Shown here: positions 32,005-40,521 of the stretch, piece after piece
Layout of the letters: each line of letters opens with the position of its first letter
Numbering within the stretch: position 1 is the stretch's first letter
DNA from: an uncultured Prevotella sp.
GTDB lineage: Bacteria > Bacteroidota > Bacteroidia > Bacteroidales > Bacteroidaceae
Length of the DNA: 40,538 nucleotides
Reading direction: 5' to 3'
NCBI GenBank assembly: GCA_905196835.1
Contig: CAJJWN010000028.1
Span: forward strand, 1 to 40,538
Position numbers and translations under genes: made by a program
Notes under the pieces: generated by a model
What the model was told of the DNA's origin: nothing
Seen by the model: only the letters and a program-made list of their open reading frames with translations
The model's database searches: none

Positions 32005-33720
32005 TTACTCGACAGCGGGCAGCTTCACGGCGACGCAGGGGATGATGCTGGTGTCGGTCTGGCCGTTCTTGTTCAGGCCGCGGCCGAAGCCCCATGTGCT
32101 GAACACTTTTCCGCCTTCTCCGTCCTTGTTCTTTACCTGTATGCCCCAAAGGTATTCCTTGTATTCTGTGGATGAGGCCACGTTCACCGCGCCGCCGTCG
32201 GGCAGCGGAGCCGTAATGCCGCAAGCTGTAAAGTATTCGTTAAGGTTGGTTATTGCCGATTTGTCTTCGGTTTTCCACCATTCGCTGCCATAGTTGCCGC
32301 TCTCGACGGGTGTGTTTATATCGATGGTTGCGCCGCCAAGGTTGTTGACAACCTGTATCAACTGGCCTATGGCCGGTATGAACCATTCAGAACTTTCCGC
32401 ATAAGTTATCTCATGACTTGTCCTGTATGCCTCCAACATACCCAACATGGATGCAGGCTTTACGTCCTCGCCAAGTCCTGCATAAGCTTGTGATGCAAGC
32501 ATGGCCTCCGTATGCTCGCGTCCGTCAAGGTCGGCGAGCACATTTTCAAACTTGTCTACGCTGCCGACAATCACGTCCTGGAAGCTGAGCTTGCCCTTGA
32601 CGCGCCACAGTCCCATTGCATAAGCGTTGTATCCATCCTCTGCGTCAGTCTCGCTTACCTGCTTGCTGAAGATTACGGCTACTACTTTCGACTTCTGGTC
32701 GTCGGTGAGTTCGGCGTTCTTTACGAACGTTCCGTCGCTAAGCATGTAGTCGCCGATGCCGTAAACCACTGCTTCCTCGGGCTCGCCGGTAAGGTCGTCG
32801 TTGCCGTCATCCCAGATATCGAGCACGCTGCCGAGCTTCAGCTCTACCGTTACAGGCACATTGCCGCCGCCGTTGAACTGCGCGGTGTACGTATATTTCT
32901 TGCCTTCGGCAAAGGTTACGTCCTTGTTGAGCTTGGCCTTGTACTGCGTGCCGTCAGCTGTTTCGATGAGCACAAAGTCTGTCTGGCCGAGCACTGCCTG
33001 CGGAACGAATATTGCGCTGGCCGAGAACGTCGTCGCGTCGGCGGCGAACTTGGCCGCGGTTATCTCCATCACGTTGCCCTGTGCGTTGCCAATAGTGCCT
33101 TCGCCAACGTTCACCGTGGTGGTGCCGACCACGTTCATCACGCTTACCGTAGCCCCCTTGAGGTCTACTCCGCTCTGGCCGACGTTGAAGTCGAGGTTGA
33201 GCTTCGTCAGCTTGTGCTTGAAGTCCAGCTGTATTGCGCCGGTGGTCGATGCCACGGGATTGCCCTCCGAGGGCGTGCCGAGTATCAAGTCGGCAGCCAG
33301 GTAGCCATCGTCGGTGCTCTGGTCTGCGGGCACGGTGAACTCGTTTTCGCTGTTCAGCTGGCCTGTCCATGCGCTGTTGTAGGGAGCGTATGCGTAGATT
33401 GACACGTCGCCTTCCTCGGGGAAGTACATCGTTGTGCCGGTGAACGCGCCCGCGCCGTCGGCCGTCAGCATGTTGTTGTCGCCGTTCTCAATGGCCGTGG
33501 CGTTGCTCTGGGCGAACACGCCGACGTTTACGCCCTTGGCAATCTGGTCGTCCTGGAGCGTCTGGCTGACTGAACGTGTGGCTACGCTGCTGGTCAGCGT
33601 GATGGGCGTGCGGCCGTCGAGGGGCTGCCCTTCGAGCACGTCGTCGTTCGAACATGACGTGAAGCCTGCCGCCATGGTGAGCGCGGCGGCCAGCGAGATG
33701 AAAAGTTTTCTGTCTTGCAT
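32005..33720 (-). CDS. Fimbrillin-like surface lipoprotein 2
   Basis: This 571-residue protein is chosen to start at MQDRKLFISLAAALTMAAGF, a proper lipoprotein signal; an upstream in-frame ATG would add 15 residues before it. The lipobox is FTSC with Cys23. The N-terminal part carries the fimbrillin-family pattern (ITLTSSVATRSV, VSIYAYAPYNS, AADLILGTPSEG, QLDFKHKLTKLNLDF). The C-terminal part aligns with the downstream paralogue (GIGDYMLSDGTFVKNAEL, WFIPAIGQLIQVVNNLGG, SIIPCVAVKLPA). It likely forms a minor pilus/adhesin unit exported to the outer membrane. A good promoter lies about 75 bp upstream. Confidence 0.82.
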   Translation of the reverse strand: MQDRKLFISLAAALTMAAGFTSCSNDDVLEGQPLDGRTPITLTSSVATRSVSQTLQDDQIAKGVNVGVFAQSNATAIENGDNNMLTADGAGAFTGTTMYFPEEGDVSIYAYAPYNSAWTGQLNSENEFTVPADQSTDDGYLAADLILGTPSEGNPVASTTGAIQLDFKHKLTKLNLDFNVGQSGVDLKGATVSVMNVVGTTTVNVGEGTIGNAQGNVMEITAAKFAADATTFSASAIFVPQAVLGQTDFVLIETADGTQYKAKLNKDVTFAEGKKYTYTAQFNGGGNVPVTVELKLGSVLDIWDDGNDDLTGEPEEAVVYGIGDYMLSDGTFVKNAELTDDQKSKVVAVIFSKQVSETDAEDGYNAYAMGLWRVKGKLSFQDVIVGSVDKFENVLADLDGREHTEAMLASQAYAGLGEDVKPASMLGMLEAYRTSHEITYAESSEWFIPAIGQLIQVVNNLGGATIDINTPVESGNYGSEWWKTEDKSAITNLNEYFTACGITAPLPDGGAVNVASSTEYKEYLWGIQVKNKDGEGGKVFSTWGFGRGLNKNGQTDTSIIPCVAVKLPAVE

Positions 33721-33794
33721 AATCTTTATTGTTTTGGTTAAATAAATCGGTATAGCCAGTGTCAAGTGTTAGTTTCCATGCCGGCTTTCGGTTG

Positions 33795-33823
33795 CAAAGA
33801 TAGATTATGCGCGCCGCATACAA
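33795..33823 (-). promoter_or_regulatory. Promoter of the fimbrillin-like operon
   Basis: On the minus strand TTG (33823-33821), N18 and TATCTTTG (33802-33795) match the consensus, giving a leader of about 70 nt. Confidence 0.7.
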
Positions 33824-33905
33824 TATTTTATTTGTTTCATCGGCTGCCCGATTTGTATCGCATTTGTTTCATCGGGCTACGTTTTTGTAAAGGGGAAAGA
33901 CTTAA

Positions 33906-34015
33906 AAGGTGAGAAGGTGGGAAAGTGAGAAGGTGAGAAAACAGAAATATACCGACTTAATTGAAATAAAGCAATATTGTTTTCTCACCTTCTCACTTTC
34001 CCACCTTCTCACCTT
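33906..34015. repeat. Foldback element 1, perfect 38-bp arms
   Basis: Arms 33906-33943 and 33978-34015 are perfect reverse complements built of GTGAGAAG / GTGGGAAAG-type short units, around a 34-bp AT-rich centre. The right arm supplies the TGA stop of the GH43 gene (34009-34011). Confidence 0.85.
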
Positions 34016-35718
34016 ACCTTGAACCAGTCAACGTCAACGTGGCCCCCTGCGGCCTTCGTGGCGTAGCAGTAGACGGCGAAGCGCGTGCCTGTGAAGAAGC
34101 GGCGGTAGTCGAAGCGCATCTTGAACGCCGGACCGGCCTGCGTCCACGTGTCGCCGTCGAGGCTGTAATATAGGCGGGCCGTGTCCTTGTTCAGGCGGAA
34201 GTCGGCGTCGATGCGCAGGTAGACCGTAGGCTGCGCGAGCGGCGTGCGCATGTGTTCGGTGCGGCTGACGGCGGTCACCGCCTTGTCCTTGTCGCGCAGA
34301 GTGACGCTCTCTTCGGTCATCACGAGATGCTTCTGTCCGCCCTCGCAGACTACCGACAGCAGGGCGGCGTCGCCGTTGAACGCGCTGAATCCGGCCACGT
34401 CGCCGTCCTTCATGCCGCTCACGTCGAGCTTTATTTCCGCCGAACACCGCGGCCCTGCCATGCGCTGCGTCAGCGTGTTGGGGGCGAGGAAGATGTTGTC
34501 AACCACGCGCTGCGTGGCAAGCCGCAGCCAGCCCGGCCGCTCCGTAAGGCTCCATGCGTCATCGACGGGGTTGTGGTTCCACTGCCAGCGTATGTCAAGT
34601 TTGTCTTTGTCGAAACCGTCGCTTGCCATGAGCGGCACGGCCTTTTGCCCCTCGACGGGCTTCGGCATCACGGCGGGCACGCGCCCCGAGGCGTCGCCCA
34701 GCATGGGCCAACCGTCTTTCCAAGTGCACGGCATGAGTGTGAGCACGCGGCCTACGGCGTTGCGGTCCTGGAAAATAACGCCGTACCAGCGGCCTTCCGT
34801 GTCGTCAACGATGCAGCCCTGCGCCACGTACGGGAAGTCGGCAAAGTTGTCTTCGAGGATTACGCGCTTCTCGTAAGGGCCGGTAATCTTGTCCGCCCGG
34901 TAGCACACCTGGCGGCGGTTGCCGTCCTTGGGCCACGAAATCATGAGCAGGTAATACTTGCCTTGGTACTTTATGGCGCGGCTGCCTTCGAGCAGGTTGT
35001 TCTCCGACGCGTCACGCTCAAAGATTTTCATGTCAACGCCTCCGGGCTTCACGCCGGTAAGGTCGGGCTTCAGTTCGCGCAGCTGTCCCGTGCCGTAGAA
35101 CATGTAAACACGGCCGTCGTCGTCGAAGAAGAGGGACGCGTCGTGGAAGTGAGGCAGGCGCGAGTGCAGCGTCCAGCCGCGGCGCGGGTCGCGTGTGGTG
35201 TAGACATAGCCCTGCCAAGGCTCGTCGTTGGGCGAGAAGTAGGCGTAGAACGTGCCGTCATGGTAGCGCAGTGACGTGGCCCACTGGCCGCGTCCGTAGG
35301 CCGTTCCCTGGCGCAGGTCGTAGCGCGGGGTGTCGTCGAGGCGGTCGTAGATGTAGCTTACAATCTGCCAGTTGACAAGGTCCTTAGAGTGCATCACGGG
35401 CGCGCCGGGGGTGTAGAACATCGTTGTGTTGACCATATAGTAGTCGTCGCCCACGCGGATTACGTCGGGGTCGGGCGTGTCGAGCCACATCACGGGGTTG
35501 GCGAAGGTGCCGTCGCCAAGGTCGCCGGAGTGTTCTTGGGCGCAGGTGGGGGCAAATGTCAGCATTACTGACAGCAACGCGCAAACGGCTGACAGCCAGC
35601 GCGTTGGCAAAAGGTGGCCTTTCGGCGTGCGAAAGACGGCCTTTTGCAGGGTGAAAGACGGCCTTTCATCGTGCAAAAGGCCGTATATTGCATTCAGGGT
35701 AATTGATGATGGTTTCAT
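34009..35718 (-). CDS. Glycoside hydrolase family 43 (xylan side chain / xylosidase type)
   Basis: The frame encodes up to 569 residues. The first 36 are translated from the four-block repeat (copy C), so the likelier start is TTG at 35610, giving PTRWLSAVCALLSVMLTFAP as a signal peptide (about 533 residues). The GH43 five-bladed propeller begins with NPVMWLDTPDPDVIRVGDDY, holding the catalytic-base Asp region, and continues with YTPGAPVMHSKDLVNW and EGSRAIKYQGKYYLLMIS. A C-terminal jelly-roll (about 370-569) is typical of xylosidase-type GH43. It probably removes xylose or arabinose from xylan fragments in the periplasm. It is last in an operon with the esterase and GH115 genes. Its stop codon is inside a foldback element. 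Confidence 0.85.
   Translation of the reverse strand: MKPSSITLNAIYGLLHDERPSFTLQKAVFRTPKGHLLPTRWLSAVCALLSVMLTFAPTCAQEHSGDLGDGTFANPVMWLDTPDPDVIRVGDDYYMVNTTMFYTPGAPVMHSKDLVNWQIVSYIYDRLDDTPRYDLRQGTAYGRGQWATSLRYHDGTFYAYFSPNDEPWQGYVYTTRDPRRGWTLHSRLPHFHDASLFFDDDGRVYMFYGTGQLRELKPDLTGVKPGGVDMKIFERDASENNLLEGSRAIKYQGKYYLLMISWPKDGNRRQVCYRADKITGPYEKRVILEDNFADFPYVAQGCIVDDTEGRWYGVIFQDRNAVGRVLTLMPCTWKDGWPMLGDASGRVPAVMPKPVEGQKAVPLMASDGFDKDKLDIRWQWNHNPVDDAWSLTERPGWLRLATQRVVDNIFLAPNTLTQRMAGPRCSAEIKLDVSGMKDGDVAGFSAFNGDAALLSVVCEGGQKHLVMTEESVTLRDKDKAVTAVSRTEHMRTPLAQPTVYLRIDADFRLNKDTARLYYSLDGDTWTQAGPAFKMRFDYRRFFTGTRFAVYCYATKAAGGHVDVDWFKVR
35607..35693. repeat. 85-bp four-block repeat, copy C, overlapping the 5' end of the GH43 frame
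   Basis: Blocks GCAAAAGGTGGCCTTTCGG, GCGAAAGACGGCCTTTTGC, TGAAAGACGGCCTTTCA and GCAAAAGGCCGTATATTGC occur at about 21-bp period. On the minus strand it is translated as the first part of the longest GH43 frame, which argues for a start further in. Confidence 0.75.
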
Positions 35719-35750
35719 AATAAGAGATTTATGAGAGATTTTTTAATTGA

Positions 35751-35905
35751 GAATTGAGAATTGACAATTGAGAATGGAGAATTATGATTACTCTTGTAGT
35801 TTTTTCTGGGTCATCCGCAAATCTGTTGGATGAACCGGTTTTTCTGGGAGATACACAGCATAAGGTAATCATAATTCTCCATTCCCAATTGTCAATTATC
35901 AATTC
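35751..35905. repeat. Foldback element 2, 40-bp arms
   Basis: Arms 35751-35790 and 35866-35905 match at 38 of 40 positions and are built of AATTGAGA / AATTGACA units. The 75-bp centre contains an inner stem GGTCATCC / GGATGAACC and two copies of TTTTTCTGGG. The right arm reaches into the stop codon of the esterase gene. Confidence 0.85.
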
Positions 35906-37070
35906 ATTTAAAGGCTTTAGCGGCACACTCACCCATCACCTTGTAGCCGTCGGCGTTGGGATGGAGCCAGTCCGACTGCAAGTTTTCCTGCAAAGCCTCG
36001 GGGTTGGCGGGGTCGAGCGTCGCCTTGTCGAAGTCGATGCAGCCGTCATAGTCCTGCGTGGTGCGTATCCACTGGTTGACGGCTTGGCGCGCCTTTTCGT
36101 GAGTCTCGGTGTAGAAGGAACTGTTTTTGAACGGCATTATTGTTCCGCCGTACACGCGCATACCCTTCTCCTTGGCCTTTTTGGCGAAGAGGCGGTAGAA
36201 TTTTGTGAGCATCCTTACCGTGCGCGAGCCGTCGTCCTTGATGCCGCCGATGTCGTTCACGCCCTCGAATATTATGAGGTCGGTCACTCCCTGCTGCGCC
36301 AGTATGTCGCGGTCGAAGCGCTCGGAGGCCGGAGCCGACAGTCCGCCGGTGATTACGCAGTTGCCGCCTATGCCGAGGTTGATTACGGCCACCTTGCCAC
36401 CCAGCTGCTCGGCGAGCACGTCGGTCCAGCGGTTTTGCGCGTCGGTGGTAGTGCCGCGCCCGTCGGTTATGCTGTTGCCGAGGCACGCTATGCAGCGCGT
36501 CGATGCCGGAGCCTCAACCTCCAAGGCCGCAATGCTGTACCAGTGCTCGAACGTTTCCACCTCGGCGAAATCGGCCGTAGGCGCAATCTCGCCAGCGGCT
36601 AAGTACGACGTGGTGCGCGAGCCGCGGTGAGTCGTGGCCTTCTTGGGCGTCTGTCCGTAGCTGATTGTCACCGAGAGACGCTGCAAGGGCTTCAGTTTGT
36701 ACTGGGCAACGTCGCTGTACACGGCCTTGCCCGGTTCTATTGTGACGGAGCGCTTGCCGTTGAAAGTAAGATACTTGGCCGTCTTCGCGTCGATGGCTTT
36801 GCCCCCGTCGGTGTCGGCTATGTACACCGACTTGATTTCGACAGGCTCCACGCTCTTCTCGTTAGACAGCTGCAGGCGCAGCTTCTCGCCGCCAATGCTT
36901 ACGTGGATTACCTGCCGCAGCGTGGTGCCGGTCATTGAAGTCTTGGGCATGTCGCTCTCCGCCAGCGGAGCCTCGATGGCCGTTGCCCACGTGGCCGTCC
37001 ACTTTGTCTGCGCCTGAAGGCCGGCAACGGCCAGCAGCGCAAGGGCTGATGTAAGGATAAGTTTCTTCAT
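35904..37070 (-). CDS. SGNH/GDSL-type esterase, probably acetyl-xylan esterase
   Basis: This 388-residue secreted protein has signal peptide MKKLILTSALALLAVAGLQA. Residues about 25-185 form a beta-sandwich N-terminal domain. From about 190 the SGNH hydrolase fold shows block I GNSITDG with nucleophile Ser200, the oxyanion Gly in NLGIGGN, the Asn in FEGVNDIGG and the Asp/His pair in SDWLHPNADGY. It hydrolyses an ester, most likely acetyl groups on xylan, given the GH115 and GH43 neighbours; the exact substrate is inferred. It lies 16 bp after the GH115 gene, same strand. Confidence 0.87.
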   Translation of the reverse strand: MKKLILTSALALLAVAGLQAQTKWTATWATAIEAPLAESDMPKTSMTGTTLRQVIHVSIGGEKLRLQLSNEKSVEPVEIKSVYIADTDGGKAIDAKTAKYLTFNGKRSVTIEPGKAVYSDVAQYKLKPLQRLSVTISYGQTPKKATTHRGSRTTSYLAAGEIAPTADFAEVETFEHWYSIAALEVEAPASTRCIACLGNSITDGRGTTTDAQNRWTDVLAEQLGGKVAVINLGIGGNCVITGGLSAPASERFDRDILAQQGVTDLIIFEGVNDIGGIKDDGSRTVRMLTKFYRLFAKKAKEKGMRVYGGTIMPFKNSSFYTETHEKARQAVNQWIRTTQDYDGCIDFDKATLDPANPEALQENLQSDWLHPNADGYKVMGECAAKAFK

Positions 37071-37086
37071 TGTGTATAGGTTTTAG

Positions 37087-40000
37087 TTAGTTGTTATGGC
37101 ATATTTCGAGTGCGCCGAAGTAGCTCGGGTGGGCGTTGTCGGGGTTGACAACTATGCGCTCGAGCACCACCTCGGGGTCAACCATGATGATTTTCACCGT
37201 GTGCAGGCCGCCACCGGCTACCGGCAGGCGCGCCGTAAGCCAGCGCATGTTGTCAAACACCTCGTTGCGGCGCAGCTGTCCGTAGCCCGTCAGCAGGATG
37301 TTTTTCTCCACTTCGGGCAGCGGCTTGAGGTTGGGCGACATGGCAAGGTTCTCCTTCGTGTACTCCTGAAACTCGTCCTTGAAGCCCTGACGGGCGTCGA
37401 GCACCACGGGCTTCTGGCCGTCCAACGCCACGGCGAGGCGCATTCCGCGCTCCGGCTGAACGTCCTGCACGGGCAGGATGCCTATGCACAGGGTTACGGT
37501 ATTGGTATCGGGCAGCAGCACCTGGTACTCAAGCGTAGGCTTGCGGCTGGTCTGCTGGTCTGCTGATTGCTTGTCAACTTCACTCGCTCCCATGCAACCC
37601 TCGCCGCGCCCGAGGCCGGGCAACAGCGTCCACGACTGCCCCTCACCCGTCAGGTTGCGGCTGAACATGTGGGCGGGGATGGAGAACTCCGAGCCCGAGA
37701 GGTTGCCGAAATACTTGCCTTCGGCCTCCGGCGCACTGCCCTTGACGGCTTTCACCGCCACGTTTACGGTCTTTCCGCCGCCCTTCAGGGTAACGGTGGC
37801 CTCGTTGCAGCCCGTCTTCGCCTTGCTCCAATCAATGCTTACGAGGATGCGCCGCTCGGCGGAAGAGCCGGAGAGTGAAGAGTGAAGAGTGGAGAGTGAA
37901 GAATTATTTTGCTGTGAAGAGGCCGTGTCGTCATTATAATCGGCAATGAATCCTTCACTCTTCACTCTTCGTTCTTCACTCAACACCACCCAAGGCTCGC
38001 TGGCTTTGGCTTCAAACGGGAAGCCGGCGGTGCCGCGGTTGAACACGTCTATGTAATAATTCTGGTCGAGAAGGGAGTCGAATACGGGCAGGGCGAGCGC
38101 GTCGTTGTAGTTGTCGGCGTACTCGTTGCCCTCGGCTACTACGCCCATCTGCGCCCCGGCTTCGGGCGTTACGGTCTTCATGCGGGGCAGAATGTTGTCG
38201 TCGGGCATGGACCATTTGGTGTAGCCTATGTGCTTGTCCTGCATCATGCCATGCCATTTTCCGGCGGCGAGGGTGTCGTTATAGTAGGCAGTAAGCCGCT
38301 TGTCGCGCTCGAAAAGGCTCTCGGCCAACTGCTTCCAGGCGGCAGCCTGCGGACGGCCTTGGCGTGCGAAGGCGCGGTTGCGGGTAACGGCGTTGTACAG
38401 ACGGGCTACACCCGACGACGCCACGGCGGGATAGTAAACCAGCTGATAGTAAGCATCGAGGCTCTCGCCGGGCACTTGCCTGCGCACGGCTTCGGCCTTC
38501 TCTTCAAGCGAAAGCCAAAGAGAATCCACGCGGTCGGCCTCGCGGTGGTTGGCGATGCTGAATATTCCGGGCACCTGCACCTCGGCCTTTCGCCAAAGGT
38601 TGTATTTCGTATAGCGCGCCACTATGTCGGCAACGTCGGTAGAAAGGCCGTCGCCGAAGCACTGCGCGGCCCACTCCGTGAGGTAAGCCTGCTCGCAGCC
38701 GGGCTTTATGAGGTCAGGATTCCAGGCGTAGCGCATGATGAAGTCGATGGGCATCTCCTTCGGTTTGAGGTCGCCCACGTTGATTATCCAGAGGTCGTCG
38801 ATGCCCGTGCGGTAAGCCAGATGCAACTGCTCGCGCAGCTTGGGCACGGTGGTTGTGGTTACCCAACGGTCGTTCCACGGGCCGCCGTTCATGTCGATGT
38901 GGTAGTAAAGGCCGAGTCCGCCACGGCGTCCAAGCTCTTTCTTGGGCCCCGTACGGCGCAGGTAGCCCCAGTTGTTGTCGCAGAAGAGCAGCAGAACGTC
39001 GTCGGGCACGGTGAAGCCTTTGTCGTAGTAACGCTGCACTTCGGTGAAAATGGCCCACAGCTGGGGCACTTCCTGCGGGTCGCAGCCGTACACGTTCCTT
39101 ATTATTTCGCGCTGACCCTTCACCACGTCGGCCAGCACGCGCATGTTCTGCTCGTCTCCGCCGTCGCTCATCGCCACGTCTCCGTCGCCGCGCATACCTA
39201 TGGTTATGATGTTGTCATACGCCTTGTTGCGCCGCAGTCCGTCGGTGAAGAAGCTGTCAAGGCGCGCCTTGTTGGTGGCGTAGTTCCACTCCCCCACCTC
39301 GTCTCGGCGGCGTGTGTACTCCTTGTGGGCGCGCATCATGGGCTCGTGGTGGCTCGTTCCCATGATGATGCCGTACATGTCGGCCAGCTCGGGGTTCTTG
39401 GGGTCGTCCTCGTTGAAGGCCGTGGCCCACATGGCAGGCCAGAAGAAGTTGGCCTTGAGGCGCAGCAGCAGCTCGAACATGTGGGCGTGCATCTTGGCGT
39501 TAAGCCCTCCGAACTTGGCCGTAGCCCAGCCTCCGAAGGAGGGCCACTCGTCGTTTATGAAGATGCCGCGGTACTTTACTTTGGGCGAAGGCTGCACGTA
39601 GCGGCCCTCGCGGACGTAGAGCGACGCACTCTTGCGCGGCTGTACGTCGGCCCACCAGTACCAGGGCGACACGCCGATTTTCTCCGATATGTCGTAGATG
39701 CCGTAGATGGTGCCGCGCTTGTCGCTGCCTGCCACGACGAGAGAGCCGTCCACCGTCTCGATGACAAACGACTCCCACTGGCCGCGCACGCCGTCAACGT
39801 TGAGCCGTCCGGCCTTGACAAGACCGTCAATCAACGGACTTTTGCCTATTGTGCCTACTATGATTGAGCCTCGGCGGGGCGCGTCTGCCTTGACTACCTG
39901 CGCCGCCGTGCCGGTGACGCGGCCTATGTCCTGGCCGAGGTCGCCCACCGCGCGGACTACGCCCTGCCAGTCTTCGCCCGACACAATGATGCTTGCCGCC

Positions 40001-40176
40001 ACGCCGTCGGCCGCCAGGCGGAACGCTCCGGGCGCGCTTTCATACTGCACGTACTGCGGAACGTTGCTCAGATACTTAGTGTCCACGGGCCCGGCCTGCG
40101 CCGCGAAGCACGTGAAAAGGAATGTAACGAGCGGAACGAAAGTCCGCAGGAATGTATTTATTGGCATGTTTTTCAA
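37087..40176 (-). CDS. Glycoside hydrolase family 115, xylan alpha-1,2-glucuronidase
   Basis: This 1029-residue secreted enzyme removes (4-O-methyl)glucuronic acid from glucuronoxylan. The signal peptide is MPINTFLRTFVPLVTFLFTC, after an initial MKN; the ATG at 40176 is used. The N-terminal domain (about 30-170, SIIVGTIGKSPLIDGLV, AGSDKRGTIYGIYDIS) leads to the GH115 barrel with VSPWYWWADV, KYRGIFINDEWPSFGGWA, FWPAMWATAFNEDD and MGTSHHEPMMRAHKEY. A helical domain and C-terminal beta domains follow. Residues about 732-768 are an odd Ser/Glu/Lys-rich stretch encoded by foldback element 3, inserted in frame between domains. It is the first gene of the xylan operon, with a good promoter at 40203-40232. 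Confidence 0.9.
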   Translation of the reverse strand: MKNMPINTFLRTFVPLVTFLFTCFAAQAGPVDTKYLSNVPQYVQYESAPGAFRLAADGVAASIIVSGEDWQGVVRAVGDLGQDIGRVTGTAAQVVKADAPRRGSIIVGTIGKSPLIDGLVKAGRLNVDGVRGQWESFVIETVDGSLVVAGSDKRGTIYGIYDISEKIGVSPWYWWADVQPRKSASLYVREGRYVQPSPKVKYRGIFINDEWPSFGGWATAKFGGLNAKMHAHMFELLLRLKANFFWPAMWATAFNEDDPKNPELADMYGIIMGTSHHEPMMRAHKEYTRRRDEVGEWNYATNKARLDSFFTDGLRRNKAYDNIITIGMRGDGDVAMSDGGDEQNMRVLADVVKGQREIIRNVYGCDPQEVPQLWAIFTEVQRYYDKGFTVPDDVLLLFCDNNWGYLRRTGPKKELGRRGGLGLYYHIDMNGGPWNDRWVTTTTVPKLREQLHLAYRTGIDDLWIINVGDLKPKEMPIDFIMRYAWNPDLIKPGCEQAYLTEWAAQCFGDGLSTDVADIVARYTKYNLWRKAEVQVPGIFSIANHREADRVDSLWLSLEEKAEAVRRQVPGESLDAYYQLVYYPAVASSGVARLYNAVTRNRAFARQGRPQAAAWKQLAESLFERDKRLTAYYNDTLAAGKWHGMMQDKHIGYTKWSMPDDNILPRMKTVTPEAGAQMGVVAEGNEYADNYNDALALPVFDSLLDQNYYIDVFNRGTAGFPFEAKASEPWVVLSEERRVKSEGFIADYNDDTASSQQNNSSLSTLHSSLSGSSAERRILVSIDWSKAKTGCNEATVTLKGGGKTVNVAVKAVKGSAPEAEGKYFGNLSGSEFSIPAHMFSRNLTGEGQSWTLLPGLGRGEGCMGASEVDKQSADQQTSRKPTLEYQVLLPDTNTVTLCIGILPVQDVQPERGMRLAVALDGQKPVVLDARQGFKDEFQEYTKENLAMSPNLKPLPEVEKNILLTGYGQLRRNEVFDNMRWLTARLPVAGGGLHTVKIIMVDPEVVLERIVVNPDNAHPSYFGALEICHNN
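37873..37981. repeat. Foldback element 3, in frame inside the GH115 gene
   Basis: Arms 37873-37901 and 37953-37981 (29 bp, 26 matching) are built of GAGTGAAGA units around a 51-bp centre. It is read through in frame as residues about 732-768 of the GH115 protein, a low-complexity linker. Confidence 0.8.
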
Positions 40177-40202
40177 AATGAATAGATATAGATTTTCAAT
40201 TG

Positions 40203-40232
40203 CAAAAATAACTCTTTTCCGCGTAAAAGCAA
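40203..40232 (-). promoter_or_regulatory. Promoter of the xylan operon (GH115-esterase-GH43)
   Basis: On the minus strand TTG (40232-40230), N19 and TATTTTTG (40210-40203) give a start near 40197, about 20 nt before the GH115 ATG. Confidence 0.7.
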
Positions 40233-40288
40233 TGGTTTTCAGCGGCGTTTTTCAGCGCGGCGGCAAACCATTGGCTGTCAGCGTGTTA

Positions 40289-40372
40289 GCAAAAGGCCAC
40301 ATTTCAGCTTGCGAAAGGTGGCCTTTCACTGGGCAATATGCGGCCTTTTGCACGGTAAAAGGCCGTCTTTGG
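40289..40372. repeat. 85-bp four-block repeat, copy D
   Basis: Blocks GCAAAAGGCCACATTTCAG, GCGAAAGGTGGCCTTTCAC, GCAATATGCGGCCTTTTGC and GTAAAAGGCCGTCTTTGG occur at about 21-bp period, upstream of the xylan operon promoter. Confidence 0.75.
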
Positions 40373-40414
40373 GGGTTCATCCGCAGTTTAGGTGTATAAC
40401 GTATAGGTGCCAAT

Positions 40415-40521
40415 CCCGTCCCCGAAGGGGGCGAACTATGCTTAACCGCATGTGGAGTGACCGAAGGGAACGGAACTTGCGGCAAGTCAAAACTATCCCA
40501 CCCGTCCTCGAAGAGGGCGAA
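40415..40521. repeat. Two direct copies of a short hairpin motif
   Basis: CCCGTCCCCGAAGGGGGCGA (40415-40434) and CCCGTCCTCGAAGAGGGCGA (40501-40520) are 86 bp apart, each able to form a small stem with a GAA-type loop. The two differences keep the pairing. No gene is seen from 40373 to the window end. Confidence 0.6.

Noticed and set aside
38230..39867. Long plus-strand open frame of 545 codons opposite the GH115 gene
   Set aside because: It is a shadow in GC-rich DNA. The minus strand has a clear signal peptide and GH115 motifs, while the plus-strand product is low-complexity Val/His/Ala-rich with no known motifs.
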